Source: Vanrija pseudolonga (taxonomy: Eukaryota; Basidiomycota; Tremellomycetes; Trichosporonales; Trichosporonaceae). Taken from it: a stretch of 64,000 nucleotides of DNA. Positions 11,147 through 22,077 of this stretch are shown here, piece after piece. Below the pieces are notes generated by a model, which had not been told where the DNA came from, made no database searches, and worked only from the letters and a program-made list of their open reading frames with translations. The stretch is taken from the NCBI RefSeq assembly GCF_020906515.1, contig NC_085853.1, forward strand, positions 1,364,001-1,428,000. The letters run 5' to 3'. Position numbers and translations under genes: made by a program. How positions within the stretch are numbered: position 1 is the first letter of the stretch; each line of letters begins with the position of its first letter.

Positions 11147-13392
11147 CTACAGGGTACTCTCACTGCTTCCGCCGTCACTCTCGGGAGACTGGGGCCGAGG
11201 AACAAGGGGAAAGGCATTGGAATGAATTGCTGTTCCCCCAGGACTCATTTCGCTCTCCTCGATAATGATGCTTAGCGTACTGTGAGGATCAGCCAGCCAT
11301 CCGGGCGAGCCCTCTTCCTCCGCATCCATCGCGAATGAAGGGGTCGAGGGAGTGGACAGTGGCGAAAGAGGCGAGCACGGAGTTGAGCTGTCATCGGGGC
11401 CGTGAGAGGCTCTCGAGACCGGCGTTGATGGCACGTCGTCGCTCGATCGAGTCGGTGTCTCCGCCGGGATTGGGTCGGAGGGTTGCTCCGTCGCAAACGG
11501 CGGGGGCATGTAGACCTGGACGGCACGTGCAGTCCCCTCAGAGGTCGAGTTGGTGGCCACATTGGACGAAGCAGAGCTTGATAGGCTGGAAAGGCTGTGA
11601 TCGTCGATGTTTTCGCAACTGTGCAGAAGCTCGCTCTGCCTCCGCCCCGCCTGTAGTGGCATTTCGGATAGCGGCAAGCGATACTGGTGGATGATGTCGG
11701 CCTGCATGCTGATGTCGGCAAGCGGCGTGTCTTCCTGCGGAGGTGTCTCCTCTCGTATTATTGAGGTGGGAGTGGAAGGAATGGAAGCCGCAGGCATGTG
11801 GGCAATATGATGGGTGTGTTCGGAGACGGATACGGGCCGAGAATGATTGCCCCGGACGAACACCTCGGAATGGGCTGTCGGAGGGCGATCGGTCATTAAC
11901 GCCTCGCCATTCTGCTAGGTCAGCGACGCCTCTTAATCAGACGACACCTACAGAAGGTGGTGCGATGTAGTCACGCAACGTGTTTGATATGTTGCGGCCA
12001 ATGCCAAGAGTGACCTCCATAGATTGCTCTTGAAGGGACAGAAGCCTCGCGAGCTCTGACAAGGCGACCGAGATGTCATCAAGAGCCAAGCTGGCAGAGA
12101 AATCGGCGTTCAGCACATCGGCCGTAGGTTTTCGCCGGGGAGCAAGCTTGCGGAGAGACTTGACGCTCCTGAGGGGGCGAGGAGATCTCGCCTCGACAGA
12201 GACTTCCGACCCCTCGGTCGACGACAGATCAGCCCAATCGGCACTCTTCCGTGGCGCCCTGAGAATTGTCAGTGACATTCGGCACAGGTACCCACCCCAT
12301 GGCCAGTCGCCAGTCGGTGTCATCGCGGACCTGGGGCACGACCGAGGGGCGTTCACCTCCGTTCGTCCAGGCATCGGGAAGGGGTAAGCGTTGACTTGGC
12401 GGAGGTCGAGCAGTGTTCGACTCGTCGGCGGCCTCGAGGCTGAGAGGGAAGGGTACCGAGGGGACCCGCGGTGGGGGGAGGCGGGCACGAGGCCAGGTGA
12501 GGATCTGGAAAGCGGGAGGCGACTCGGCCTTGGCCTTTTTCTTGTCCTTCGTTGAGAAAGTTAGCGTGTCGCCGAACGGAGGGAGGCTGTCATGGCTGCC
12601 GCTCGAGTCCAATGGCGAGCGGTGAAGCGATGCCGAATGAAGCGGTGGGAGCGGAGGAACAGGCGGAATGTCCTCTTCACGACGACGCCGTGAGCTGCGC
12701 TTCTTGGGTGTGTGACCGGGCGTCGAACCTGCGCCTTCCTGCCGCTGATCAGACTCGTGTGCCGGTTCACTCCTGCTGGGCGCAGATTGATCAGCAGTTC
12801 CAGCAGGTGTTGTCTTGGAAACCACTCTACGACGGGGCGGGCGATCAGGCGGCTGCAGAACCGAGGCTTTAGGCTGCGGGGGGGAGGCTACAGGATCGGT
12901 CTGCACACCTGTCGTGACCGTAGGCGGTGTGCTGCGAGGGGGGCTGGGAGGAGGAGCTTGGCCATTGACCGGGACGCCAGAGGGAAGGTCAACCGCCACG
13001 TCAACCGCGACCGGCGGAGGAGCTTGAGGTGCTTGAGGAGCTCGAGGAGCCTGCGGATCGTCGACACGGAACACGGGGACGGAGTGCACTGCTCCCTGCG
13101 CACTGGGGCAGTAGACACAGGTACACACCGGCGCTGGCTCGGCCTGGCGCTGGATAAAGTCGGCGTAGATGAAGGTCCGCAGTGCGTCGTCACCGCTGTT
13201 CTGCGCGAGGTACGCCGGCAGCGGAGCCGACAGCGGCGTGATCACCCCGCGGAGCGTGACTGGCTCTGCGCCTATCGAGGGGGCGTAGGTGAAGTTGAAG
13301 GGGCCGAGGGGGGTGGGGGGACTGGTATGGACAGGAGGGTATGGCGCCGCGGACACGGCGGGCGCATGGCCCCACGCTGGGGTGGTGGGCAT
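11147..13392 (-). CDS. Low-complexity protein of unknown function
   Basis: Exons 13392-12296, 12258-11952 and 11911-11147 (introns of 37 and 40 nt) give about 722 aa. I do not recognise the family. Residues 1-110 contain a possibly folded segment with a CTCVYC cysteine cluster near residue 92. Residues 115-330 are Pro/Ala/Ser-rich with basic stretches (KKRSSRRRREED). Around 410-465 lies a likely helical segment (ALDDISVALSELARLLSLQE), and the tail is Ser/Thr/Pro-rich with many SP/TP sites. The splice junctions are supported by phase and by GTGGGT/GTAGGT donors. The ERG9 stop lies 294 bp upstream on the same strand. The composition suggests a phosphorylated scaffold or regulatory protein, which is inference only. 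Confidence 0.65.
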
Positions 13393-13686
13393 CCTGCCTG
13401 CACTGCAGGATGGGATAGATGACGGGTGGGATAGTCACAGGGATGATGCGGGGGGTATAGACAGGTGAGTGATGTGGAGAAGAGAAGGAAGACGAGGAAG
13501 GTGGCGACAGTTGTCAACCAAAAGTCAGGCGCGTCGACTGCGTCAACCGCGCCGCGCACCGCACCAAACCGCACGCGTCACCTAACATACATGTCCGAAT
13601 GACCCTACCAAGCAAACACCCTTCTCTCAAAGCTTGCGGCGCACCAACGCAACCGCATCATTACGCAAGATCTACTCTGAACAACT

Positions 13687-15444
13687 CTACTCCTGCTGTG
13701 TGGGGTGTCAGCTGCGTTGACGTGTAATCCAGCGAAACCACTCACGTCACCGTACTTGCCCACAAACCACACCAAGGCGAAGAAGACACCGCCAAAGATG
13801 GCGAGGATGCCAAAGACGATCAACACGAGGGGAATCCAAGGGAAGTCATCCTTGGCCTGCGCGTCGGCCTTGGCCTGGAGCGCCTTGTCGTGAGCAACGA
13901 TCTCCTCTGCTGTGGCGTCCTTTGGTGGGAGGACACCACGCTGGCGCAGGTCATCCAGGAACTTTTCCCTCCTCTCCGCCTCGGCCTTCTTCTTGGCCTT
14001 CTCAACAATGCTGAGGTAGAGGGCCGCACGGGCGTCGTTGCCGGTCTGGTCAATGGCAGTCGTGGCGGGGCCTCCGGCGGCGCCGGGCTGGATGACGAGG
14101 AAGGACGGGTAGTGGTGCTCGGTCCACTGCTCGATGCGGGCGAGCGCAATAGAGAAGCGGAGCGCGTTGGGCTCGTCCTTGGGAATCTTCGCGTGGATCT
14201 TCTTGGCGTAGTCGCGGAACATGTACGCAACGTCGCGGGGGTTTGTGCTGCGCATGATGATCTGGACGGCCTGGCCCTTGCGGATCTTGACGTTCTGCTT
14301 GAAGATGAGGGGGTTCATGAAGCACACCTCGAGGGTGGCCATGGCCATGACGGCGGGGATAGCGACAAAGTTGAACACGGACTGGTTCTTGAGCAGCGTG
14401 AGGTAGTCGAGGGCGTCGGTGGCGTGGCGGAGCGCGTCGAGGACCATCTCGTTGGCGGCCCACTGGGCCTCGCGCTCGCGAGCGGGATCGACAATCTCCT
14501 TCATGTTGTTGAAGCCGTACTTGCCCCAGATGGCGCGAGGCCAGAATCCACGGCCCTCGTCGACATCCTCTTTAATATCACGGTAAATGTTGGTCTTTTG
14601 AAGCAGCAGACCCATCGAGTTGGACAGGGTGAGCTGCTGGGCGAGGAACGAGCGCTCCTTGCCTGATGACGAGAAGAGACCCGACAGGCCCTCGCCGACA
14701 AGGCCGGCAACGTAGTGACAGTACAGGTCGTAGTCGGCAATCGAGTTGACCTCGGCGACGGGGAGCTCGGGGGTAGCGAGCGCGGCAAAGTCGGCCATGC
14801 CGTTGCCCATCTTGCGCGTAATGTCGGCAATGACGGTCTGGTACTTGGGATCCAAGAGGCTGAACTCCTTTTGAATCACGTCAAACTCGACAAGCACCGC
14901 ACGGTCCTTCTCGTTCGGGCCGCTGCCGTTGAAGGTCCAGCCCGTCTCGTAAAGCTTCTGGTGGAACGAGCGGAGGAGCGGCAGCTTGATGTCGTTGGGG
15001 ATCGTCATGTCGTCCTCAACCGTGTCGAGCGCGCGGAGCACGAGGTAGAAGAGCGCGACCTGGGTGGTGGTGTTAGTGTCTAGTGTCTTGGCACAACATT
15101 TGCGACTCACCACGCGCGCCAGCTCGCCCTCGAGCTCCTTGATGACCATGGCGAAACTGCGGCTGGTCTGGTCAAGGAACTCCCACGACCGCTTCATCGT
15201 CTCGCGGTCGTAGCCAGTCGCCTCGAACTCCTTGGGGTCGGTAATGTCGCGGTGGTCCTTCCAAACCTTGTAGCCGACCATTGCGCGGAGCTCTCCCTGC
15301 GGCGTGGGTTAGAAGTTGGTTTCACCTAGCAAAGTCAAGACGGCTCACGGGGTGGGTCAAGCCTGTCGCAAGTTGTCAGCGCGTGCCAAGTGCGACGTGG
15401 GGTCTGCTTCGCTCACCCAGAATAACATAGTCGAGGATGCCCAT
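13687..15444 (-). CDS. ERG9: Squalene synthase (farnesyl-diphosphate farnesyltransferase)
   Basis: Joins two farnesyl diphosphates into squalene, the first step committed to ergosterol, at the ER membrane. Exons are 15444-15417, a 14-nt microexon 15362-15349, 15296-15111, 15059-13746 and a 9-nt terminal exon 13695-13687, about 516 aa. The start gives MGILDYVILGLTHPGELRAM, matching fungal ERG9 N termini only if the microexon is included. Asp-rich motifs are DTVEDD near residue 88 and DIKEDVDEG near 237, with the conserved SRSFAMVIKELEGEL before the first. The C terminus has a hydrophobic anchor (WIPLVLIVFGILAIFGG). The 51-nt intron 15060-15110 is stop-free and a multiple of three. The gene is divergent from SPN1 across a 563-bp spacer. 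Confidence 0.96.
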
Positions 15445-15584
15445 GGTGTACGAGAGCTGTGAGTGCGATGGGGGGGTGGTGGGAGTTGCGAGCTGGCTGT
15501 GCTTTTGGGTGTCGCGCCGTCTGTACCGTGCCGGAGGTTGTTGACGAGCTGACCTGGTGCTGACGAGACGATGAGTAGGATCAC

Positions 15585-15604
15585 GAGAGAGAGAGAGAGA
15601 GAGA
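15585..15604. repeat. (GA)10 dinucleotide repeat
   Basis: A perfect GA run lies about 140 bp upstream of the ERG9 start. On the ERG9 sense strand it reads as a pyrimidine (TC) tract. Confidence 0.9.
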
Positions 15605-15834
15605 TGCCCCGGAGGTTATAGAGGGGATAGAGGGGGGGGTGGGCTGTGGACGGTGTGGGGTCGCTGGCTGCGTGCGGCGTCAGTGTCAGGTCAGGTCAGG
15701 CAGGTCAGTCAGGACCGCGCGCGACGACGAATCGTACGGCCTCGCCGCGCCCACAGCCAATCTGCCGCCGGCCCGGCCCACTCCACGCCGACCCACGACA
15801 GCCCACGCCGAGAATATGGGGGCTATTAGGACCC

Positions 15835-15850
15835 CTTTGATCCCGCTAAT
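15835..15850 (+). promoter_or_regulatory. YTTTGAYCCCGCTAAT element upstream of SPN1
   Basis: The sequence is CTTTGATCCCGCTAAT, ending 158 bp before the SPN1 ATG. It matches 14 of 16 bases of an element at 55456-55471, which sits at the same distance from another start codon. Its role as a factor-binding site is inferred. Confidence 0.4.
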
Positions 15851-16007
15851 CACCATTACAATTTCGTGCTGCCACACACACGGAATTAAAAGCTCCCCTG
15901 TCTGCCTGCCTGTCTGGTTCATCTCAAGTGACGCTTCAAGTTCAACTTCTCGTGTTGTTCTCGACTTTGACTCTACTCTTGTCTTCATCACAAAAACTAC
16001 GGCAACA

Positions 16008-17599
16008 ATGTCCGCATCACCAGTCGCATCGCCTCCCCACGAGGCCCTGGATGACACTGAGGCCGTCGCCCCATCGTCTCCCACCGCCGAGGCGCCTGCA
16101 GCAGAGGATGCGCCAGTGGAGGAGACACCAGCAGAGGAGGAAGCTGGATCGCCAGCAGCTGCCCCGGCCGGCGGCGAGACGCTGTACAACGACGTGTTCG
16201 GTGGCGACGGATCCGATCTGTCGGACATGTCAGACAACGACGATGATGGAGCTCGCCGCTCCCGCAAGTCCAAGGCGGCCGACGCCGAGGTTGAGGGCGC
16301 CAACGACGACGAGAACGATGAGAACGACACGTACCAGCCAGCGACTGCGACGTCGTCTGCGCGTATCCCGTCGTTCAAGAAGAACCGCGCGGGAGCCGGT
16401 GGCGAGGAGCAGGACGGCGACGACGACGACGATGCCCCGGCTGCGGACGAGGACCGGAGGCGACGCAAAAACAAGCGCAAGGAGCGCCGCGCGCGAGACG
16501 AGGGCAACGGTGACGAGGACGAGGACGAGCCTGTGCTGGACGAGGCTACGAGGCGGCGTCTTGCCCTCGAGGAGAGGATAGAGAACATTGGCAAGAAGAA
16601 CCGCGTCGTCAGGCGGAAGAAAAAGACTGGAGACGATGTTGACGTGAGTGAATGGCTTTGTGCTCCTGACTGACGCTGCAAGATTGTCGACTCGTACCAC
16701 GACGAAATTTGCATTCGCCTGCGTGATCGCATGCTCCTGGCGGCCGAGAAGGACACCAAGGCGAATGAGAACAAGCTGCCTGCTACGAGCAAGCTGGCGA
16801 TGCTGGATGAGGTGGTGAATGCGCTTCAGAAGTGGGTACAGCTACACATGTCCTGGTTTCCCAGCTGACGCACGACCCAGCACCACCCTCTGGTCGTCCA
16901 TCATTGACAATGAGGTGCTCAAGGCTGTCAAGGTGTGGCTGGAGCCATTGCCCGACCGCTCGCTCCCTGCCGTGGGCATCCAGAATGCGATTTTCGAGGT
17001 CCTCCCTAAGGTGAGGAGGGACGACACACGCGCGGGAGTGCACCGCTGACCCTGCAGATGGACCTTGACACGCCAACCATCCGCGAGGCCCAGCTTGGCC
17101 CCATTGTCCTGTTCTACACCAAGACGAAGCGCGTGACTGCGTCGATCACGCGCCAGGCGGATGCCCTGGTGCAGACGTGGTCTCGCCCCATCATCAAGCG
17201 CCCCGCCGACTACCGCAGCAAGTATGTTGCGCACGCCAGTGACGAGCGTGACAATCAGCCTGGCGGCGACGATGGCGACGTTGACATGGACGACGACGAC
17301 GAGACGCCTAGGCAGCGCCCGCGTCCGTCCAAGCCGTCGAGCAAGCCGCGCCGCTTCGACGTGCGCGCTGCGCTTGCCGAGAACGAGACGCGCAAGGGTG
17401 CCAGCTTGCCGAAGTCCAACGTGAGTGGTGCTGTCAGCCCTCTGTTGTTCACCACTAACAACCACAGGACATTCAATACACGATCGCGCCCGAGTCGCGC
17501 GTGCAGCACAATGCCGAGGACATGAAGCACGTCTCGCGTATCCAGCGCGACAACCGCAAGTTCAACCGCTTTGCGAACCAGATGAAGGGACGGAAGTGA
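16008..17599 (+). CDS. SPN1: Transcription elongation factor Spn1/Iws1
   Basis: Nuclear partner of Spt6 and RNA polymerase II. Exons 16008-16643, 16683-16831, 16881-17010, 17058-17420 and 17468-17599 give about 469 aa. Residues 1-210 are acidic and disordered with lysine-rich patches, as in the family. The folded TFIIS N-terminal (LW-type) domain spans about 213-340 and includes WSSIIDNEVLKAVKVWLEPL, PDRSLPAVGIQNAIFEVLPK and LGPIVLFYTKTKRVTASI. The conserved C-terminal block ends KFNRFANQMKGRK. Phases at every junction agree. The ATG follows an A-rich context (ggcaacaATG). Length is close to yeast Spn1 (about 410 aa) with a longer acidic head. Confidence 0.94.
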
Positions 17600-18102
17600 G
17601 GCGGCGACGGCGTGGTGTGGTGGTAGGTGTAGGGTGCCGCGCAGTGGTTCCAGCTGTGTCAGTTACGCATGGCCGGTTACGTTGTTTACGTGCCCGGCTA
17701 TGTGACTCGGCTAGGGCGACAGTGAGAGTGGTGGGAGTGACAGAGTGGTCGAGTCTTGGAGTGGTCGAGATACCATGTTGTACAACGCATGCATCGAGCG
17801 TACATAATCAGTCGCCCACCGATGGATGTATCATGCGCGCCGCGCCGAGCAACGCCGACGGGCGTATCAGCGTCGGCGTCTGTCTCCGCGGGGACCCCGT
17901 CCCCAAGCCGGCGGATTGGGTCTCGGCTTAGGAAGAACCGAGTCGCGCCGGTCCGGAGGGGGGTAGCAGGGGCGGAGCGGGTCACTCGACTCGCTGCAAC
18001 CATCAACCAGCCAAGCAAGCGCGATCTGGTCGATCAACATCACATCTCTGTCTACTTCCTATCACGCCTCCCTTGCTGCGCCACCACTACACGCACACAC
18101 AC
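17600..18102. other. Intergenic region between SPN1 and PGAM-like gene
   Basis: Both flanking genes are on the plus strand, so this holds the SPN1 3' UTR and the next promoter. I see no clear TATA box, repeat or extra ORF. Confidence 0.35.
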
Positions 18103-19536
18103 ATGACACAATCGCGCTGGGACCCCTGCACGTCGCCGCCGGAGGGGACGTACCGCTTCGAGCTGGTCCCCGGGTTCTTTGTGCCGACAGAGTGGGAGCG
18201 GGATGTGAGTGTGCGCCGAGGCGCCGAGCGCAGCGAGGCGTGCGAGGCGGGCGAGGCAGCGGCAGTGGGCATGGATCGCAGCTGCACGCGGCGGTCGCTG
18301 CCAGCCCGCCCGCCGCTCCCAGCACGACACGACCCCGCTCACACCAACCCCAGATCACGAACCGCTTCGGCCTCGCACACCGCTTCGATACCTGGGCGGC
18401 GTTCGCAGCAGCCGTGGACGGTAAGTGCGGCGTTGAGGGGGGACGAGGCGGCGCGGATCGCAGCTCGAACCTCCGCGCGCCGAGCTGTCCGGGTTCTTGG
18501 CTCATGCGTCACGCGGGGCGCACAGCCCAGCTCTGAGCCCGGGACCAGCTGTGCGTCGTCGCTGGGCCCCGCGCGATCGATCGCGCTTGGTGCGCTGCTC
18601 GCCAAGTGTACCTTGTCACCTGCTTGCGCGAGCCTGTACCCCCCTGTCCTCGCTTGCTCGCTCGCTCGCTCACACGCGCAGAACTGAAACACGCCGCCGA
18701 GGCCGCCGGCGACGTCGTCAAGGTGCTCTATACCGCGCGGCACGGGGAAGCGGAGCACAACGTCCTGGCGGAGAAGTACAACGAGCCGGATGATGACGGC
18801 GTACGTTCTCCCCTCTGTCTGGCCCGCTCACACCCCCAGGTCCAGCTCAAATACCCCATCACCGACCCCAACCTGACCCCCGTCGGCGTCGCGCAGGCGC
18901 GCCGCCTCGGCGCGATTTTCGAGGCGGAGGCGGCGCGCGGCATGCCCCTCCCCTCGCGGTTCTTCGTGTCGCCGCTCCGACGGCCGGGGGAGACGTGCGG
19001 CCTCGAGTGGGGGTGGCGGTTCCGCAAGGCGCCAGTGGAGGGGGATATGGGGCATGGTGTGCCCGGGGAAGTCGTCGAGGTGAGTGCGGAGCTGGCGCCG
19101 ACGGAGCAGCGCTGACGCGCTGATGCGCTGCAGCAACTCCGCGAACACCTCCACGTCCACGAATGCGACAAGCGCCTACCGCGGCACGAGCTCGCGCGCC
19201 TCTTCCCCTCGTTCACGTACCCGCCCGACATGCCAGACGAGGATAGCGTGTGGCAGAGCGGCGCGCAGCGGGGCAGGGAGACGGAGGACGAGATGGTGCT
19301 GCGCGCGGGCGAGGGCCTGGCGATCGTGTTTGACGCGTGCGGCGGGGACGACACTTGTGAGTTGTGCGAGGAGGCAAGGCAGAGAGAGGAGTGCGCTGAC
19401 CACACCACCCCCAGACGTCAGCATCACGGCCCACTCGGGCGTCCTCCGCGCCGTGTACAAGAACCTCCGGGTGCCCCTCCGCCGCTTGGTCACGGGCGAG
19501 ATGAACGTGCTCGTCATTCGCGCGCGGCGGTTGTAG
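18103..19536 (+). CDS. Histidine-phosphatase (phosphoglycerate mutase-like) protein
   Basis: Exons 18103-18204, 18354-18420, 18682-18800, 18840-19079, 19134-19356 and 19415-19536 give about 290 aa. The catalytic RHG motif is present in YTARHGEAEHN near residue 80. Family features follow: LTPVGVAQARRLGAIF, the arginine in VSPLRRPGET, and the second catalytic histidine in ITAHSGVLRAV near 260. Together they mark the histidine phosphatase fold and resemble fungal PMU1-type proteins rather than glycolytic mutase. The substrate is unknown. Intron 2 (18421-18681, 261 nt) is long for this locus. No signal peptide is visible. Confidence 0.88.
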
Positions 19537-19892
19537 CGCGTGCGTGCACCACTATTTATGTATTCTTGGGCGATATGTAATGTTAATATGGAAGAGGTGG
19601 GAGTGTGAGGGTGGCACGCGACTACCGCCGGAGTGCGACTAGGTGTGGCGCAGTGAAGAGTCTTGGCGTGTCGCCTCGCCGCTTGAATGGTGCACACGAC
19701 GTGGTGGTCGACAATCCGGGCCACAAGCTCAAGCACATGTCGCCGTGCGGTGTCGAAGGTGCCCGCCGTGAGTACCCAACTTTGCCGTCTCTGCCTCACC
19801 TGCCTCTCCCCACGCCGCACCCCGCTCACTGCGCTCGCGGGCCGCTCCAAGATCTCATACATACTACCCACGTAACGTCGTAATGTTCATAA
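19537..19892. other. Convergent 3' spacer
   Basis: This region separates the stop codons of the PGAM-like gene and STE50. It is AT-richer after 19537 (ctatttatgtattc) and again near 19860, consistent with 3' UTRs and polyadenylation. No gene is seen. Confidence 0.4.
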
Positions 19893-22077
19893 TCACTTTT
19901 CCTCTGCTACTTCCGCGACGGGCGACACGAGCGCCGTTCCTCCCAGCGTGGCCGACGCGGCGAGCGCTGGCGTGGTCGCCGCTGCTCCCCCCGACGCCGG
20001 CGCGTCACCGTTCCCTCGGTCTCCCCGTGGGATGGGCGACGTTATCCCCTCGACGGCCTTGTCGCCCGAGACCTTGCCGATGAACCACGCTGGCGCCCAG
20101 CCGCGTTCGCCCGTCTCCTCCATGATGCTGTAGCTCCAGTGGCAGTACTTCTTGTACACGCGGATCTTCTGTCCCTCCTTGAGAGTGAGCTCGTTCTCGT
20201 CCTTGGCCACATAGTCCATGAGGACGACGCCGGGGTATGACGACGACATGATCGACGACGGGCGTAAAGGCGCGCGTCCAGGCAACCGGCCAGGTGACCT
20301 TGGTGAGACCGACTGTATCGGCGCGCTCATTTCCAGGAGACACCCTGCCGGCACCCAGGCTGCGCGCGCTGGATCCGACACAATCTTGCCCGCTCCGTCG
20401 GGGTCCTTCTGGACAAACCACCAGCCGCGAGCCTTCTGCATGACGACAAATGTAGCGCCGCTGGGTGTTGTGTCAGCAAATTCTAAGCATGTTCAATGCC
20501 ACTCACACTGCAACATCAAACTCGTCGGTTCTGTCGGCAATGTAGGGGTAGATCGAGATGGCGTACGTGACCGAGTGCACGTTGCCGTCTCTGTCCACCA
20601 CTGTCCCTGGCTGTGTGTCCTGCGGCACCTCGTCCTTGTCCCGCATGCCTGGTGATGGGAGCTCGGGGAAAGTGCCAGCGTTTGGTGTCCTGCCGCTGGG
20701 CTGGTCGCCATTGGCAGGCGCTGGTCTGGCCGCCGCCGCGCCGTTGGGCGCCGTTGTCGTAGGCGAACCAGCGGTTGATTCAATCGTAGGCAATAAGTTG
20801 GTGGTCGAGTTTGGCGGTAATCCCATCTTGTTGGCCTGCTTCTGCTGGGCAACGGCAATGGGCGATTTGATGTCACGAATATGGCGGAGCATGAACACTG
20901 GTCTCTGTCCGCTGTCCTTGAGCTTCTGGAACAGTAGCAAGGGCTTCTCATCGTAACTCAGGCATCGTTCTATGGTTAGCGATTGCCCCCCAACCTCGCC
21001 ACTCACCAGTGTTGGCGTAGCAGATGAACAATGCGTACACCCTCCAGTCGTCGTTGATCTTGTACTTCTTCAACGCTGCCGGCAGCACACGCCAGCATGG
21101 ATCCTCCATCGTGACACGGAAACTCTTGGCATGCGAGTCTGCCGACGGGCCGGCGTCCTTGGACCGGGTGGTGGAGCGGGAGACTGTCTGCTTGGCCAAC
21201 TCTGTCGGCGGGGTGGGGCTCGAGGGAATGACATTGCCTGACAGGGGCTTGACGCCGCCGTCTGACTTTGTCCTCATGAGGGCGGGTTTGGCGTTGGGCA
21301 ATGATGGGCCGGTGACAAAGCCCTTGTTCGAAGGCTTCGGCGTGAGCGAAGTGGCGCTGATGAGCCGCGGTATGGCCGTCTGCGGCCCATTCAGATGGCT
21401 CGGCGAGTCGAAAGAGTACGAGATTGCTGTTTGTGGCGTGCCGTGCGCGTCCTCGGTTCGAATGGACGGCACGAGGCCGTCCGACCCAACGGGGATGCCC
21501 TGCTGCTTGAGCACCTTGCGCAGGTAGTTATGTTCCGTCTCGAGCTGCTGCAGTCGTTCCTCTGGATGGTCAGCGGGGCTGCTCTCGTCCACCACACCCA
21601 CGTTGGTCCTGGATGAGGTTCCACATCTGCTCGATCTTCGCTTGAGTCTGGATGGCTTCTAACGTGACGTCCTCTGTGCGGCTGGTCAGCGGGGAACCCA
21701 ACTACGGGGCGGAGCGATCGATCGCCCCTCGGCCAGTCACTCAGTCCCACTTACCCTGCGGCCGCCAGTCGTCGTCGCCCATCTCGACACCCTGCTCCCT
21801 CTTGAGCTCGAACACGGCGCGGAGGACTGTGAGTCGGTTGCCGAGGGATGTAATGCCCAGGTCAAGGAGCGACGCCATGTCAAGGGCGCAAAGGACGTCG
21901 CCGGTGATGCCTTCATCTGCCATGTCAGCGCTCTCGTGGCACAACTGGCTCACCGTATATTTGCGTCTCGTACTTGTCGAGACCAAGGCTGACAAAGTAC
22001 TTGTGCACGTCGGCCTCATCCCAGTCCAGAATGGGCGTGGTGGGCGGCGGCGGCAGCTTTGTGGACGTGTCCGTCAT
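19893..22077 (-). CDS. STE50: Ste50-type MAPK adaptor (SAM, RA and two SH3 domains)
   Basis: Adaptor that links Ste11-type MAPKKK to Ras-like and Cdc42 signals in mating and osmostress pathways. Exons 22077-21954, 21910-21755, 21673-21602, 21561-21007, 20969-20507 and 20460-19893 give about 645 aa. A SAM domain lies at about 17-85 (DWDEADVHKYFVSLGLDKYE, ITGDVLCALD). A short coiled coil follows (EERLQQLETEHNYLRKVL), then an RA domain at about 263-340 (SFRVTMEDPCWRVLPAALKK). There are two SH3 domains, at about 438-500 (GWWFVQKD) and 533-590 (ALYDY-like VVLMDYVAKDENELTL, then GWAPAWFIGK). Ascomycete Ste50 lacks SH3 domains. SAM-RA-SH3 layouts are known from basidiomycetes (Ustilago Ubc2, Cryptococcus Ste50). 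Confidence 0.93.

Larger units (their letters stand above)
15445..16007. promoter_or_regulatory. Divergent ERG9 / SPN1 promoter region
   Basis: The 563-bp spacer between two start codons carries a (GA)10 tract at 15585-15604 close to ERG9. On the SPN1 side, the element CTTTGATCCCGCTAAT lies at 15835-15850, just after CTATTAGGACCC. A near-copy of this element occurs upstream of the gene at 55630. A T/C-rich leader precedes the SPN1 ATG. Confidence 0.5.

Noticed and set aside
15686-16792. Long Ser-rich frame antisense to SPN1
   Set aside because: The Ser/Arg runs mirror the acidic Asp/Glu codons of SPN1 on the other strand. No domain or intron logic supports it.
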